Numbered from the stretch's first letter, positions 46,664-56,124 are shown. The stretch is DNA of 64,000 nt from Flagellimonas hymeniacidonis (GCF_008040165.1 NZ_VRUR01000002.1:806001-870000), one strand, 5' to 3'. The notes: a model not told the origin generated them from the sequence alone. Program-made: numbers and translations.

Positions 46664-47553
46664 TGGAACAATTTGAGGGTACTGGAGTTGCATTGGTAAC
46701 ACCTTTTAATGATGATTTTTCTATTGATGTAAAGGCATTGGAACGAATCATCGAACACTGTATTGATGGAGGCATAGACTATCTTGTGGCTTTAGGCACC
46801 ACAGGAGAAGCCGCAACCCTTTCCAAAGAAGAGAAACAACAGGTAATGGATACCGTTATAAAAACCAATGCAGGTAGATTACCTTTGGTTTTAGGAGTTG
46901 GCGGAAATAACACTGCAGCAGTTGTTGCCGATTTAAAAACACTTGACCTCTCTGAGTTTGATGCCATACTTTCGGTTTCTCCATGCTATAGCAAACCTAC
47001 ACAAGAAGGAATATACCAACATTTTAAAGCTATTGCCAAAGCATCCCCAAAACCAATAATCCTCTACAATGTTCCTTCTAGAACCGGAAGCAATATGTTG
47101 CCAGAGACGACATTACGGTTGGCACATGACCTACCCAATATTTTAGCCATAAAAGAAGCGTGTGGAGATATGACCCAGATTGATGAAATTATTAAGGGAA
47201 AGCCTGACGATTTCTTGGTGATTTCTGGGGATGATTTTACAGCGCTCCCAACAGTTTTAGCAGGTGGGGCAGGAGTAATTTCAGTTTTGGGGCAAGGTTT
47301 GCCAAATGCATTTTCCAGAATGATTGCTTTGGGAAGTGATGACAATGCTGAAGATGCATATCAAATACATCATGCGTTACTGCCTATCATGCAGTTGATT
47401 TTTGAAGAAGGGAACCCTGCGGGCATCAAGAGTATTTTTGAATATTTAGGGCTGTGCAAAGCTACAGTGAGGCTTCCACTAATCGAAGCTACGCCGGGTT
47501 TAAAAGACAAAATACAAAGTTTTCTAAAGGCATTTGAAAAGGTGCATGCTTAG
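46663..47553 (+). CDS. dapA: 4-hydroxy-tetrahydrodipicolinate synthase
   Basis: DapA condenses pyruvate with aspartate semialdehyde, the first committed step to lysine and diaminopimelate. The 296-residue TIM-barrel protein shows the family motifs: [13 protein letters not shown] near residue 44, the catalytic Tyr in [12 protein letters not shown] near 133-135, and the Schiff-base Lys in LAIKEACGD near 164. The start overlaps the preceding gene's stop by one base. A second lysine-pathway gene, dapF, lies at 27252. Confidence 0.97.
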   Translation: MEQFEGTGVALVTPFNDDFSIDVKALERIIEHCIDGGIDYLVALGTTGEAATLSKEEKQQVMDTVIKTNAGRLPLVLGVGGNNTAAVVADLKTLDLSEFDAILSVSPCYSKPTQEGIYQHFKAIAKASPKPIILYNVPSRTGSNMLPETTLRLAHDLPNILAIKEACGDMTQIDEIIKGKPDDFLVISGDDFTALPTVLAGGAGVISVLGQGLPNAFSRMIALGSDDNAEDAYQIHHALLPIMQLIFEEGNPAGIKSIFEYLGLCKATVRLPLIEATPGLKDKIQSFLKAFEKVHA

Positions 47554-47647
47554 TGTTCGTTAAATGTTCGCCAAAAGAGTGGTAAATAGCATCTCCTGCA
47601 CTTATTTTTGGATTCCAAATCAATTTTTTAAATCCGTTGATTATCAC

Positions 47648-47655
47648 TAATTTTG
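47648..47655 (+). promoter_or_regulatory. Predicted -7 promoter element for bamD
   Basis: TAATTTTG fits TAnnTTTG. It ends only 5 bases before the first in-frame ATG (47660) and 17 bases before the second (47672). The second spacing fits the other genes here, so it favours ATG 47672 as the real start. Confidence 0.6.
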
Positions 47656-47671
47656 CAAAATGTTTTTGAAA

Positions 47672-48487
47672 ATGAGGTCGATTCTCCCTTTACTCTTTGC
47701 CGTAATCTTTCTTACATCGTGTAGCGAGTACCAAAAGGTACTTAAAAACGAAGATGTTAAGCCCAAATATGATTTGGCTGAAAAATACTATGCGGAAGGG
47801 GATTACAAAAGAGCAAAAAGATTGTTTGAACAAATAGCACCGAAGTATGTGGGCAAGCCACAAGGTGAAAGGGTAATGTTCTTTTTTGCGGATTCTTATT
47901 TTAAAACGAAGGACTACTACCTTTCCGGGTATCAGTTTGAGCGTTTTATAAAATCGTACCCGAAAAGTGATAAAATCCAAGAAGCTACTTTTTTAGGAGC
48001 TAAAAGTTATTATGAGCTTTCTCCAGAATATTCTTTAGATCAAACAGACACAGATAAAGCCTTGGCCAAGCTCCAATCATTTATCAATACCTATCCAGAA
48101 TCAGAATTTTTTGCCGATGCCAATGAAATGGCAAAAGAGCTAACCGCAAAAAAGCAAAAGAAACAAATAGAGATTGCAAAACAGTTTAATAAACTGGGGC
48201 AGTTTAATTACCCAATTCTCGTTTCGGCAATAACCTCACTGGATAATTTTATTTCAGATAATCCTGGATCTGTTTACAGGGAAGAAGCACTGTACTACCG
48301 TATTGAGGCAGCCACAAGTTTGGCACTGAATAGTACCGAGAACAGAAAAAAAGAACGTCTGGAAGATGCGCAAGCTTCGTATAATACGTTAATGCGCTAT
48401 TTCCCAGAATCACAATTTAAAAAGAAAGCGGATAATCTATCCGAAAAAATCCAAAAGGAATTAAGCGAGTATTCCAATTCCAAATAA
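47672..48487 (+). CDS. bamD: Outer membrane protein assembly factor BamD
   Basis: BamD is the TPR lipoprotein of the BAM complex, which inserts beta-barrel proteins in the outer membrane. The 271-residue protein starts MRSILPLLFAVIFLTSC (lipobox Cys near residue 17). TPR-like helical pairs follow (YDLAEKYYAEGDYKRAKRL, ADSYFKTKDYYLSGYQFERF, and PESQFKKKADNLSEKI at the end). It lies immediately before the omega-like gene, coaBC, a DUF4835 gene and recN. I start it at ATG 47672 instead of 47660 because of the promoter position and the signal peptide. Confidence 0.93.
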   Translation: MRSILPLLFAVIFLTSCSEYQKVLKNEDVKPKYDLAEKYYAEGDYKRAKRLFEQIAPKYVGKPQGERVMFFFADSYFKTKDYYLSGYQFERFIKSYPKSDKIQEATFLGAKSYYELSPEYSLDQTDTDKALAKLQSFINTYPESEFFADANEMAKELTAKKQKKQIEIAKQFNKLGQFNYPILVSAITSLDNFISDNPGSVYREEALYYRIEAATSLALNSTENRKKERLEDAQASYNTLMRYFPESQFKKKADNLSEKIQKELSEYSNSK

Positions 48488-48506
48488 ATAGTTTAATACG
48501 CAGCAT

Positions 48507-48833
48507 ATGCAAGATTTAAAAAATACAAAAGCTCCCGTTTCCACTGTTACCCATAACAGAAATGAGTTTGATGAAAAAACGGAAAACATTTACGAAGCTA
48601 TTTCCATTGCTTCCAAACGTGCCATCCAAATCAATTCAGAGATAAAAAAGGAATTGTTGGAAAAATTGGAAGAGTTTGCTACTTATAGCGACAGCTTGGA
48701 AGAAGTTTTTGAAAACAAGGAGCAAATAGAAGTTTCCAAATTCTATGAAAAACTTCCAAAACCACACGCATTGGCAGTTATGGAGTGGTTGGAAGATAAA
48801 ATCTATTACAGAAACACAGAGAAAGACGCTTAA
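48507..48833 (+). CDS. rpoZ: DNA-directed RNA polymerase omega-like subunit
   Basis: The 108-residue protein has the omega-type core near residues 28-70: NIYEAISIASKRAIQINSEI, followed by a helix LEKLEEFATYSD. The remaining C-terminal part (SKFYEKLPKPHALAVMEWL) is a family-specific extension. Omega helps assemble RNA polymerase and, in other phyla, binds ppGpp. The sequence is divergent, so the function rests on the conserved helix and on synteny: bamD, omega, coaBC, DUF4835 protein, recN is a recurrent order in Bacteroidota. Confidence 0.82.
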   Translation: MQDLKNTKAPVSTVTHNRNEFDEKTENIYEAISIASKRAIQINSEIKKELLEKLEEFATYSDSLEEVFENKEQIEVSKFYEKLPKPHALAVMEWLEDKIYYRNTEKDA

Positions 48834-48836
48834 GGA

Positions 48837-50042
48837 ATGCTAAGCGGAAAAAACATTCTTTTGGGCATTACCGGGGGAATTGCCGCTTATAAAACCACCT
48901 TTCTTGTTCGGTTATTGATAAAAGCTGGTGCTGAGGTCAAGATTGTTATGACCCAAAGCGCCAGCTCTTTTGTTTCCCCCCTTACGCTATCCACTTTGTC
49001 TAAAAACCCTGTGTTGACGGACTTCGTCAATGAAGAGGATGGAAGTGTTTCTTGGAACAACCATGTAGCACTGGGACTATGGGCAGACCTAATGATCATT
49101 GCCCCGGCAACGGCCAATACGCTTTCCAAAATGGCACATGGTACTTGCGATAACTTGCTTATGGCCACGTATCTATCTGCAAAATGTCCAGTTTATTTTG
49201 CTCCAGCAATGGATTTGGACATGTACAAACATCCATCTACCACTACTTCTTTTGAAAAATTAAAATCCTTCGGTAACCTTATGATTCCGGCTGAAGCTGG
49301 TGAATTGGCTAGCGGACTTCATGGAGAGGGTCGTATGGCGGAACCTGAACATATTGTAGCGTTTGTTCAAGAAGATTTGGCAAAAGAACTCCCATTGTCC
49401 GGAAAAAATGTGTTGATTACGGCTGGCCCTACACATGAAGCTATTGACCCCGTTCGATTTTTGGGGAATCGTTCATCAGGAACAATGGGCTTTGAACTTG
49501 CCAAAAGCGCTGCAAATTTGGGTGCCAAGGTCACCCTTATTTCTGGCCCTACAAACCTTAAGGTGGAAAATGACCGCATAAAACTTATTCGAGTTACATC
49601 CGCCCAAGAAATGTATGATGCAAGTCATGAACATTACAAAACTATGGATGTCGCTATTTGTGCAGCAGCTGTTGCAGATTATCGACCAAAACAAGTTGCT
49701 GCTGAAAAAATCAAAAAGAAAGAAGGCGATTTAAAGATTGAACTGGAACGTAACCCGGATATCCTTTTTTCATTGGGAGAATTGAAGCAAAAACAGTTTT
49801 TGGTAGGATTTGCTTTGGAGACAGAAAATGAGCTGGAAAACGCAAAAGGAAAACTTCAGCGTAAAAATTTGGATGCCATAGTACTAAACTCTTTAAAGGA
49901 CGATGGTGCTGGTTTTGGTGGAACCACCAATAAAATCACCTTCATTGATAAGAATTTGGATATAAAAACGTTTGCATTGAAGACGAAGCCAGAAGTGGCT
50001 TCGGACATTTGGGAAGAAATTATCTCCAGGATTCATGCGTAG
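48837..50042 (+). CDS. coaBC: Bifunctional phosphopantothenoylcysteine decarboxylase/synthase
   Basis: CoaBC performs two consecutive steps of coenzyme A synthesis. The 401-residue protein has the flavin-binding CoaC domain first (GKNILLGITGGIAAYKTTFL, CPVYFAPAMDLDMY with the active-site His region) and the CoaB domain from about 185 (ITAGPTHEAIDPVRF, ICAAAVADYRPKQ, KLQRKNLDAIVLN). Its start is 3 bases after the omega-like gene and its end overlaps the DUF4835 gene by 8 bases. coaE (last CoA step) is at 55537. Confidence 0.96.
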   Translation: MLSGKNILLGITGGIAAYKTTFLVRLLIKAGAEVKIVMTQSASSFVSPLTLSTLSKNPVLTDFVNEEDGSVSWNNHVALGLWADLMIIAPATANTLSKMAHGTCDNLLMATYLSAKCPVYFAPAMDLDMYKHPSTTTSFEKLKSFGNLMIPAEAGELASGLHGEGRMAEPEHIVAFVQEDLAKELPLSGKNVLITAGPTHEAIDPVRFLGNRSSGTMGFELAKSAANLGAKVTLISGPTNLKVENDRIKLIRVTSAQEMYDASHEHYKTMDVAICAAAVADYRPKQVAAEKIKKKEGDLKIELERNPDILFSLGELKQKQFLVGFALETENELENAKGKLQRKNLDAIVLNSLKDDGAGFGGTTNKITFIDKNLDIKTFALKTKPEVASDIWEEIISRIHA

Positions 50043-50925
50043 CATTTTAGTACTCACTTTTTCTCTATTGGTATCGCAAGCAATATTTGCGCAGGAACTG
50101 AATTGCACCGTAACGGTCAACTCTGATCAGGTTAGTCAGACCAATCAACAGATTTTTAGGACTTTGGAGCGCTCCCTTAATGATTTTGTGAATAAAAGCA
50201 AATGGACCAATAGGGTGTACAAAGAGAATGAGCGGGTAAATGCTAGAATGTTTATTACCGTCACACAATATGAGTCAGATAGGTTTGAGGCAAACATTCA
50301 AATACAATCTTCCAGACCGGTTTTTAACAGCTCTTACGAAAGCCCTGTGTTTAACTACAAGGATGACGCCTTTAATTTTCAATATCAAGAATTTCAGCCA
50401 TTAGTGTTTAATGAAAATGTTTTTGATTCCAATTTGGTTGGTGTACTAACATACTATATATACATCATTCTTGGTTTGGATGCCGACACCTTTTCTTTAG
50501 AGGGCGGGGATGATTTATTTAGAAAAGCACAAAATATAGTAACACAGGCACAAGGGTCCAATTTTTCAGGCTGGAGTCAGGAAACAGGGACACGTACTAG
50601 ATTTGAATTGGTGGATAACTTGCTCAGTAATTCCTTTAGGGAATACCGTATAGCTATGTACAATTACCATAGAAAAGGATTAGATATTCTTGGCGATAAC
50701 AACAGTACAGGGAAGCAGGTAATTTCTGGGAGCATGCGTTTATTTGAAACACTGATCAAGCGTAGACCCAATGCTTTCTTAATTCAAACCTTCTTTGATG
50801 CCAAGTCCGAGGAAATTCAAAATATCTTCTCCGATGGCCCTAAAGTGGACATTGTAAAACTAAAGGAAACCCTTAATAGAGTGGCGCCATTTTACTCTAA
50901 CACCTGGAACGAGATAAAATACTAG
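50035..50925 (+). CDS. DUF4835 family exported protein
   Basis: The 296-residue protein has a signal peptide (MRSILVLTFSLLVSQAIFAQE) and so acts outside the inner membrane. Family features are LNCTVTVNSDQVSQTNQQIF, SRPVFNSSYESPVFNYKDDAF, LTYYIYIILGLDADTFSLEGG, and TRFELVDNLLSNSFR. It has no known function. The conserved place between coaBC (8-base overlap) and recN in Bacteroidota suggests a link with envelope assembly, because bamD is also in the cluster, but this is an inference. Confidence 0.85.
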   Translation: MRSILVLTFSLLVSQAIFAQELNCTVTVNSDQVSQTNQQIFRTLERSLNDFVNKSKWTNRVYKENERVNARMFITVTQYESDRFEANIQIQSSRPVFNSSYESPVFNYKDDAFNFQYQEFQPLVFNENVFDSNLVGVLTYYIYIILGLDADTFSLEGGDDLFRKAQNIVTQAQGSNFSGWSQETGTRTRFELVDNLLSNSFREYRIAMYNYHRKGLDILGDNNSTGKQVISGSMRLFETLIKRRPNAFLIQTFFDAKSEEIQNIFSDGPKVDIVKLKETLNRVAPFYSNTWNEIKY

Positions 50926-50971
50926 CCCATTTCTCCAAAGAGATTTATCTTTACAGTGTAAATCTTCAGTA

Positions 50972-52624
50972 TTGCTTACAAATCTTTCTATTCAGAATTA
51001 CGCATTAATAGACGATGTAAACGTTTCATTTTCGGATGGTTTTACGACTATCACTGGTGAAACAGGAGCTGGTAAATCTATATTATTGGGTGGTCTTTCC
51101 CTTGTTCTTGGAAAACGAGCTGATTTGAGTTCGCTTAAAAATGAAGCACAGAAATGCATTATAGAAGCAGAATTCAACATTTCAAAATACCAAATGAAGG
51201 GTTTTTTCAATACGAATGATTTGGATTATGAAGACGACACCATTTTAAGGCGGGAAATCTTGCCCAGTGGAAAATCAAGAGCATTTGTAAACGACTCACC
51301 GGTTACACTAGATATTTTAAGAGGATTGGGAGCACGATTGGTGGATGTCCATTCCCAACACCAAACATTGCGGTTGACAGAAAATGATTTTCAGCTAAAA
51401 GTGGTAGATGCTTTAGCAGAGAATAAGGAAAACCTTCAGGCGTACAAAGAACATTTAGAACTTCATAAAAGCGCTTCCAAAGCGTTGCAGGACTTAATGG
51501 ATTTTCAGGCCAATGCCAACAAGGAACATGATTATAATAGTTTTTTGTTCAAAGAACTGGAAGCAGCACCATTAAAAATTGGAATTCAGGAAGAGTTGGA
51601 ATCTGAATATGAGCAATTGAACAATGTGGAGCAGATTATGGAACTGCTATCCGAAGGACATCAATTGTTGAATAACGAACAGCTAGGTGTTCTTGGTAGG
51701 CTGGCTGATTTGAAGAGAGTTTTTCAAAACCTATCGGATTTTGGAAGCTCCTATTCAGCATTAAATGAGCGTGTACAATCCATATTTATAGAAGCAGATG
51801 ATATTGCTACGGAATTGGAACATATAAAAGATGGAGTAGAGGCAAATCCAGCTCGTTTGGAAACAGTTAATGGACAGTTACAGCAGCTGTACGATTTACA
51901 AAAAAAGCACCAGGTGAGCTCTGTTGAAGCGCTTATTGATATAAGGAATCATTTGGCAGAGCAAGTGGATGCCATTGAAAATATTGAAGAAAAAATTAAG
52001 GCAAGAGAGGGTGAGGTTAAAGAAATCACAAAGCAAGTGGAGACATGGGCGATTAAAATTAGGGAAGCCAGAAACGCGGTGATTCCTAAATTGAAGCTGA
52101 TGCTTCAAGAAAGTCTTTATGCTCTTGGCATGCCTTCTGCTACCTTTAAAATCGAGGTAAATTCTTCCACTAGTTTTAAATCAAACGGAAAAGATGATTT
52201 AACCTTTTTGTTTTCTGCCAATAAGGGTTCTGACTACGGTGAATTAAAAAAAGTAGCTTCGGGCGGTGAATTATCCAGAATTATGCTGACCATAAAAGCT
52301 ATTTTGGCAAAATATGAGCAGCTTCCCACAATGATGTTTGATGAAATTGACACTGGCGTTTCTGGAGAAATATCCAACCGGATGGGGGAAATCATGCAGG
52401 AGATGAGCAAAACCATGCAAGTCTTTTCCATAACCCATTTACCACAGGTAGCGTCAAAAGGACAGCAGCAATTCAAAGTATTCAAGGAAGAAAAAGGAGA
52501 AGGAACCAGTACGCAGATGAGAAAATTGAATGCAGATGAGCGTATAAAAGAACTGGCAGAAATGCTTGGAGGTAAATCCATTTCAGAATCTGCTATGGCA
52601 CATGCAAGGCAGTTATTGCAATAA
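50972..52624 (+). CDS. recN: DNA repair protein RecN
   Basis: RecN is an SMC-like ATPase that helps repair double-strand breaks. The 550-residue protein has Walker A GETGAGKSILLGG (near 28-40), a coiled-coil region about 150-360, the ABC signature ASGGELSRIML near 428, and Walker B MMFDEIDTGVSGE near 452. The start is a TTG codon (50972), because no in-frame ATG gives the standard NLSIQNYALI beginning. It is 46 bases after the DUF4835 gene. A promoter candidate, TATCTTTA, is one base off the consensus. Confidence 0.96.
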   Translation: MLTNLSIQNYALIDDVNVSFSDGFTTITGETGAGKSILLGGLSLVLGKRADLSSLKNEAQKCIIEAEFNISKYQMKGFFNTNDLDYEDDTILRREILPSGKSRAFVNDSPVTLDILRGLGARLVDVHSQHQTLRLTENDFQLKVVDALAENKENLQAYKEHLELHKSASKALQDLMDFQANANKEHDYNSFLFKELEAAPLKIGIQEELESEYEQLNNVEQIMELLSEGHQLLNNEQLGVLGRLADLKRVFQNLSDFGSSYSALNERVQSIFIEADDIATELEHIKDGVEANPARLETVNGQLQQLYDLQKKHQVSSVEALIDIRNHLAEQVDAIENIEEKIKAREGEVKEITKQVETWAIKIREARNAVIPKLKLMLQESLYALGMPSATFKIEVNSSTSFKSNGKDDLTFLFSANKGSDYGELKKVASGGELSRIMLTIKAILAKYEQLPTMMFDEIDTGVSGEISNRMGEIMQEMSKTMQVFSITHLPQVASKGQQQFKVFKEEKGEGTSTQMRKLNADERIKELAEMLGGKSISESAMAHARQLLQ

Positions 52625-52669
52625 CTTTGGCAGTACAAATACAACAACGTAAAACTCGATAAGAATAAA

Positions 52670-52677
52670 TATCTTTG
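52670..52677 (+). promoter_or_regulatory. Predicted -7 promoter element for fabI
   Basis: TATCTTTG fits TAnnTTTG, 28 bases before the fabI ATG and after the recN stop codon. Confidence 0.6.
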
Positions 52678-52705
52678 TCGCAGAAACCAACTATAGATAA
52701 GAAAT

Positions 52706-53518
52706 ATGGCATACAATCTTTTAAAGGGTAAAAGGGGAATCATTTTTGGAGCTTTGGATGAACATTCCATTGCATGGAAAACAGCGGAACGCGTTCATGA
52801 AGAAGGTGGAACTTTTGTATTGACCAATGCGCCCATTGCGATGCGAATGGGGCAGATTAAAGAATTGGCTGCAAAAACGAATTCGGAGATTATACCCGCA
52901 GATGCTACAAGTGAAGAGGATTTGGAAAATTTGGTGACCCAAGCCACGGAGATCTTAGGAGGTAAACTAGATTTTGTATTGCACTCTATAGGCATGTCCG
53001 TTAATGTTAGAAAGGGAAGGGCATATACAGATGAAAAATATGATTTCACTGCTAAGGGATGGGACGTTTCTGCGCTTTCATTTCATAAGGTGATGCAGTC
53101 CCTGTATAAGGCTGATGCCATGAACGAATGGGGGAGTATAGTAGCCCTGACTTATATGGCTGCGCAGCGTACTTTTCCAGATTATAACGATATGGCAGAT
53201 AACAAGGCCTATTTAGAATCTGTAGCAAGAAGTTTTGGGTATTTCTTTGGAAAGGAAAAGAAAGTGCGGGTAAACACCATTTCCCAATCTCCAACTCCAA
53301 CAACTGCTGGGCAAGGTGTTAAAGGTTTTGATGGGTTTATCAGCTATGCTGAAAAGATGTCGCCATTAGGTAATGCATCTGCTGCAGATTGCGCTGACTA
53401 TACCGTAAGTTTGTTTTCAGACTTAACAAAGAAGGTGACCATGCAGAATTTATTCCACGATGGCGGGTTTTCCAATACTGGTGTGAGCCAAGAAGTAATT
53501 GATGAATTTACAGAGTAA
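52706..53518 (+). CDS. fabI: Enoyl-[acyl-carrier-protein] reductase (NADH)
   Basis: FabI reduces enoyl-ACP in the last step of each round of fatty acid elongation. The 270-residue SDR-type protein has the FabI pattern: GIIFGALDEHSIAWKTAERV at the start, LHSIGMS near 93, the catalytic YNDMADNK (Tyr and Lys six residues apart), and INTISQSP-like and FSDLTKKVTMQNLFHDGG segments. ATG 52706 gives the standard MAYNLLKGKRG start. A terminator follows 18 bases after the stop. Confidence 0.95.
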   Translation: MAYNLLKGKRGIIFGALDEHSIAWKTAERVHEEGGTFVLTNAPIAMRMGQIKELAAKTNSEIIPADATSEEDLENLVTQATEILGGKLDFVLHSIGMSVNVRKGRAYTDEKYDFTAKGWDVSALSFHKVMQSLYKADAMNEWGSIVALTYMAAQRTFPDYNDMADNKAYLESVARSFGYFFGKEKKVRVNTISQSPTPTTAGQGVKGFDGFISYAEKMSPLGNASAADCADYTVSLFSDLTKKVTMQNLFHDGGFSNTGVSQEVIDEFTE

Positions 53519-53536
53519 CAATAAAATTTAGCAAAC

Positions 53537-53568
53537 AAAGCCATCTCTTTTTGGGATGGCTTTTGTGT
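53537..53568 (+). terminator. Rho-independent terminator after fabI
   Basis: AAAGCCATC pairs with GATGGCTTT (9 bp, loop TCTTTTTGG) and is followed by a T-rich run. The glycosyltransferase gene starts 7 bases after it, so that gene must be served by a promoter very close to its start or by read-through. Confidence 0.82.
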
Positions 53569-53574
53569 TTTTAG

Positions 53575-54582
53575 ATGAGCGTAGATATATCCATAATAGT
53601 TCCTGTTTATAATCGGCCTGAAGAAATTCGGGAGTTGTTGGAAAGTCTCATACTTCAAGATTTTAAAGGAGGTTTTGAAGTGGTTATTGTAGAAGATGGG
53701 TCAAGCCAGGATTCAAAGGAGGTGATACATGAATTCCAAGAAAGCTTGAACATTTCTTACTACTTCAAGGAAAATTCAGGACCAGGGGAATCGCGTAATT
53801 ATGGCATGAAAAAGGCCAAAGGAAATTACTTTATCATATTAGACTCTGACTGTATCCTGCCCAAGCAATATTTGGCAGAAGTGAACAAAGAGTTGCAAAA
53901 GGAGTTTGTGCATTGTTTTGGCGGCCCCGATGCTGCTGACCAATCTTTCACCACCGTGCAGAAGGCAATCAATTATGTTATGACTTCTTTTTTTACCACT
54001 GGAGGTATTAGGGGAGGAAGTGAGTCGGTTGGTAAATTTCAACCCCGTAGTTTTAATATGGGAATTTCCCAAGAGGCTTTTGAGAAAGCAGGTGGTTTTG
54101 GTAGGATTCACCCGGGGGAAGACCCAGATTTGACATTTCGTATCTGGAAGGCCGGGTTTAAAACCAGATTGTTTAGTAAGGCCTTTGTGTACCATAAAAG
54201 GCGTATTGATTGGAATAAATTCTTTATTCAAGTGAATAAATTTGGAAAGGTGAGGCCCATTTTAAACAGGTGGCACCCTGGAACTGCAAAACTTACCTAT
54301 TGGTTTCCCACTTTTTTCATGCTAGGATTAATAACTTCAATTGTATTGGCAATTGTTGGTATCATGATTCCATTGCTACTATTTTCGGTATACTTTTTAG
54401 TGCTGTTTTTTGATGCATTGGCAAAAACCAAAAATTTAAAAGTGGCTTCACTAACAATTTTTGCCAGCTTAACGCAGTTTACAGGATATGGAATGGGTTT
54501 TCTAAAATCCACAATGTTGCTTAATTTTAGTAGCAAGGAACCGGAAGAATTATTTCCAAAGCTGTTTTTTAAAACAAAATAA
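53575..54582 (+). CDS. Family 2 glycosyltransferase, membrane-associated
   Basis: The 335-residue protein has an N-terminal GT-A domain: ISIIVPVYNRPEEIRELLES, VIVEDGSSQDS, the donor-binding LDSDC motif near 94-98, and acidic HPGEDPDL in the acceptor region. The C-terminal 90 residues have two or three membrane helices (about 240-285). It likely transfers a sugar to a lipid- or membrane-linked acceptor for a surface glycan. It is followed by a YbbR-like gene (1-base gap) and coaE, an arrangement seen in other Flavobacteriaceae, but the product is unknown. Confidence 0.9.
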   Translation: MSVDISIIVPVYNRPEEIRELLESLILQDFKGGFEVVIVEDGSSQDSKEVIHEFQESLNISYYFKENSGPGESRNYGMKKAKGNYFIILDSDCILPKQYLAEVNKELQKEFVHCFGGPDAADQSFTTVQKAINYVMTSFFTTGGIRGGSESVGKFQPRSFNMGISQEAFEKAGGFGRIHPGEDPDLTFRIWKAGFKTRLFSKAFVYHKRRIDWNKFFIQVNKFGKVRPILNRWHPGTAKLTYWFPTFFMLGLITSIVLAIVGIMIPLLLFSVYFLVLFFDALAKTKNLKVASLTIFASLTQFTGYGMGFLKSTMLLNFSSKEPEELFPKLFFKTK

Positions 54583-54583
54583 G

Positions 54584-55540
54584 GTGTTCAAAAAGGGATG
54601 GAAAGGTTTAAACAAGAGAAAAGTAAAAGTGTTTTTGCTCTTTTTGCTATGTTCATTCCTTGCATGGTTTCTTAGTAATCTTTCAGAGCCTTATGAATCT
54701 AGGGCCAACTTTGTCCTCAATTATAAAAACCTTCCAGACACGCTATTATTGGGCAACAATGCGGTCAATAGAATAGAAGCAAAAATAAAAACAAGCGGAT
54801 TTAAGTTTCTCTACTACAATTTCACCAATAAGCGAATAGATATTGACTTATCCGGAATAATCAATCGAAATGGTTCGTACATTTTAACCGAGGATGCGGT
54901 AAAAAAGCAAATGGAACGGCAACTTTCTCAGAGTATTTCTCTAATTGATTTAGATAGGCGCGAGCTTAAGGTGGATCTTTATCAAGTTGCATCCAAGGAG
55001 ATTCCAATCAAGGCAAATTTGGATATTCAGTTTCGACAAAACTACATATTGGAAGGAGAGCCGTTGATCAACCCTACTACGGTTTTGGTAAAAGGACCAA
55101 AAAATGAAATAGATGCGCTTACGGAAATCCATACTTCAGAAATTGAGTTGACAGACGTTTCCTCAGATTTCTCCAAAGATGTTCTGCTTGTTTTTCCAAA
55201 GACCTTGGACAATAGTATCTTTTCCATTAACCGAGCTAGTGTATCGGGGAAAGTGGCCAAATTTTCTGAAGAAGTGTTTGATGTCCCAGTTCAAGTGGTG
55301 AATTTTCCCGAAGGCTATGACGTTAAGACCTTCCCCAATGCCATAAAAATTCTTTGTAAGGCCACCATTGGTCAATTAAAGGTTATTTCGGCAAATGATT
55401 TCTTGGTGGTCGCTGATTATAAACAACGCAACAATGCCAATGATAATGTGATATTTTTGGAAATAACAAAAAAACCAGAAAAGGTACATGGGGTTCGTTT
55501 GCTAGAGAATAAGATAAACTTTGTTTTGGAAAGGAAATGA
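54584..55540 (+). CDS. YbbR-like domain protein
   Basis: The 318-residue protein starts at a GTG codon, right after the glycosyltransferase stop. It has a single N-terminal membrane helix (about residues 14-31, VFLLFLLCSFLAWFL) and then beta-rich repeats of the YbbR type. In Firmicutes YbbR/CdaR proteins activate the c-di-AMP synthase CdaA. No cdaA gene lies next to it here, so a similar role is conjecture. The end overlaps coaE by 4 bases (ATGA). Confidence 0.82.
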   Translation: MFKKGWKGLNKRKVKVFLLFLLCSFLAWFLSNLSEPYESRANFVLNYKNLPDTLLLGNNAVNRIEAKIKTSGFKFLYYNFTNKRIDIDLSGIINRNGSYILTEDAVKKQMERQLSQSISLIDLDRRELKVDLYQVASKEIPIKANLDIQFRQNYILEGEPLINPTTVLVKGPKNEIDALTEIHTSEIELTDVSSDFSKDVLLVFPKTLDNSIFSINRASVSGKVAKFSEEVFDVPVQVVNFPEGYDVKTFPNAIKILCKATIGQLKVISANDFLVVADYKQRNNANDNVIFLEITKKPEKVHGVRLLENKINFVLERK

Positions 55541-56124
55541 TGATTGTTGGGTTAACAGGAGGTATTGGTGGAGGTAAGAGCACTGTAGCAAAAATGTTCA
55601 AAGACCTAGGTGTGCCAGTGTACGATTCCGATTTGGAAGCCAAACAGTTGATGACGAACTCATCAGAATTAAAAGAAGCAGTCAAAAACCTCATAGGAGA
55701 AGGTGCCTATGATGGTGATACCTTAAATAGAAGTTTTATAGCGAACAGAATTTTCAGAGATCCAGAGGTATTAAAAAAACTGAATGCCATTGTACATCCT
55801 GCTGTAAAAAAACATTTTTTAAAATGGGCTGAAAAACAAGATGCTTCCTATGTAATTCAGGAAACCGCTTTGATTTTTGAAAACGATTCACAAGATCAGT
55901 ATGATCACATCGTTTTGGTAACAGCACCCTTAGACCTACGTTTAAAAAGGGTAATGAGCAGAGATGGTGTCAAAGACCAAGAAGTACTTGACAGGATGAA
56001 GAACCAAATGGATGATAATGAAAAAGAAGCCTTTTCACATTTTTCAATCCATAATATTGACTTAGAAACCACCAAACAAAGGGTTGAGGAGATACACCAC
56101 AGACTTGTTGGGCTGGCGGATTGA
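55537..56124 (+). CDS. coaE: Dephospho-CoA kinase
   Basis: CoaE adds the last phosphate in coenzyme A synthesis. The 195-residue P-loop protein begins MMIVGLTGGIGGGKSTVAKM (P-loop residues about 5-15), with VYDSDLEAKQL, VHPAVKKHF and RVMSRDGVKDQEV motifs. A second ATG lies one codon on; the 4-base overlap with the ybbR-like gene favours the first. It lies upstream of a two-component pair. CoaBC at 48837 catalyses earlier steps of the same pathway. Confidence 0.96.
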   Translation: MMIVGLTGGIGGGKSTVAKMFKDLGVPVYDSDLEAKQLMTNSSELKEAVKNLIGEGAYDGDTLNRSFIANRIFRDPEVLKKLNAIVHPAVKKHFLKWAEKQDASYVIQETALIFENDSQDQYDHIVLVTAPLDLRLKRVMSRDGVKDQEVLDRMKNQMDDNEKEAFSHFSIHNIDLETTKQRVEEIHHRLVGLAD

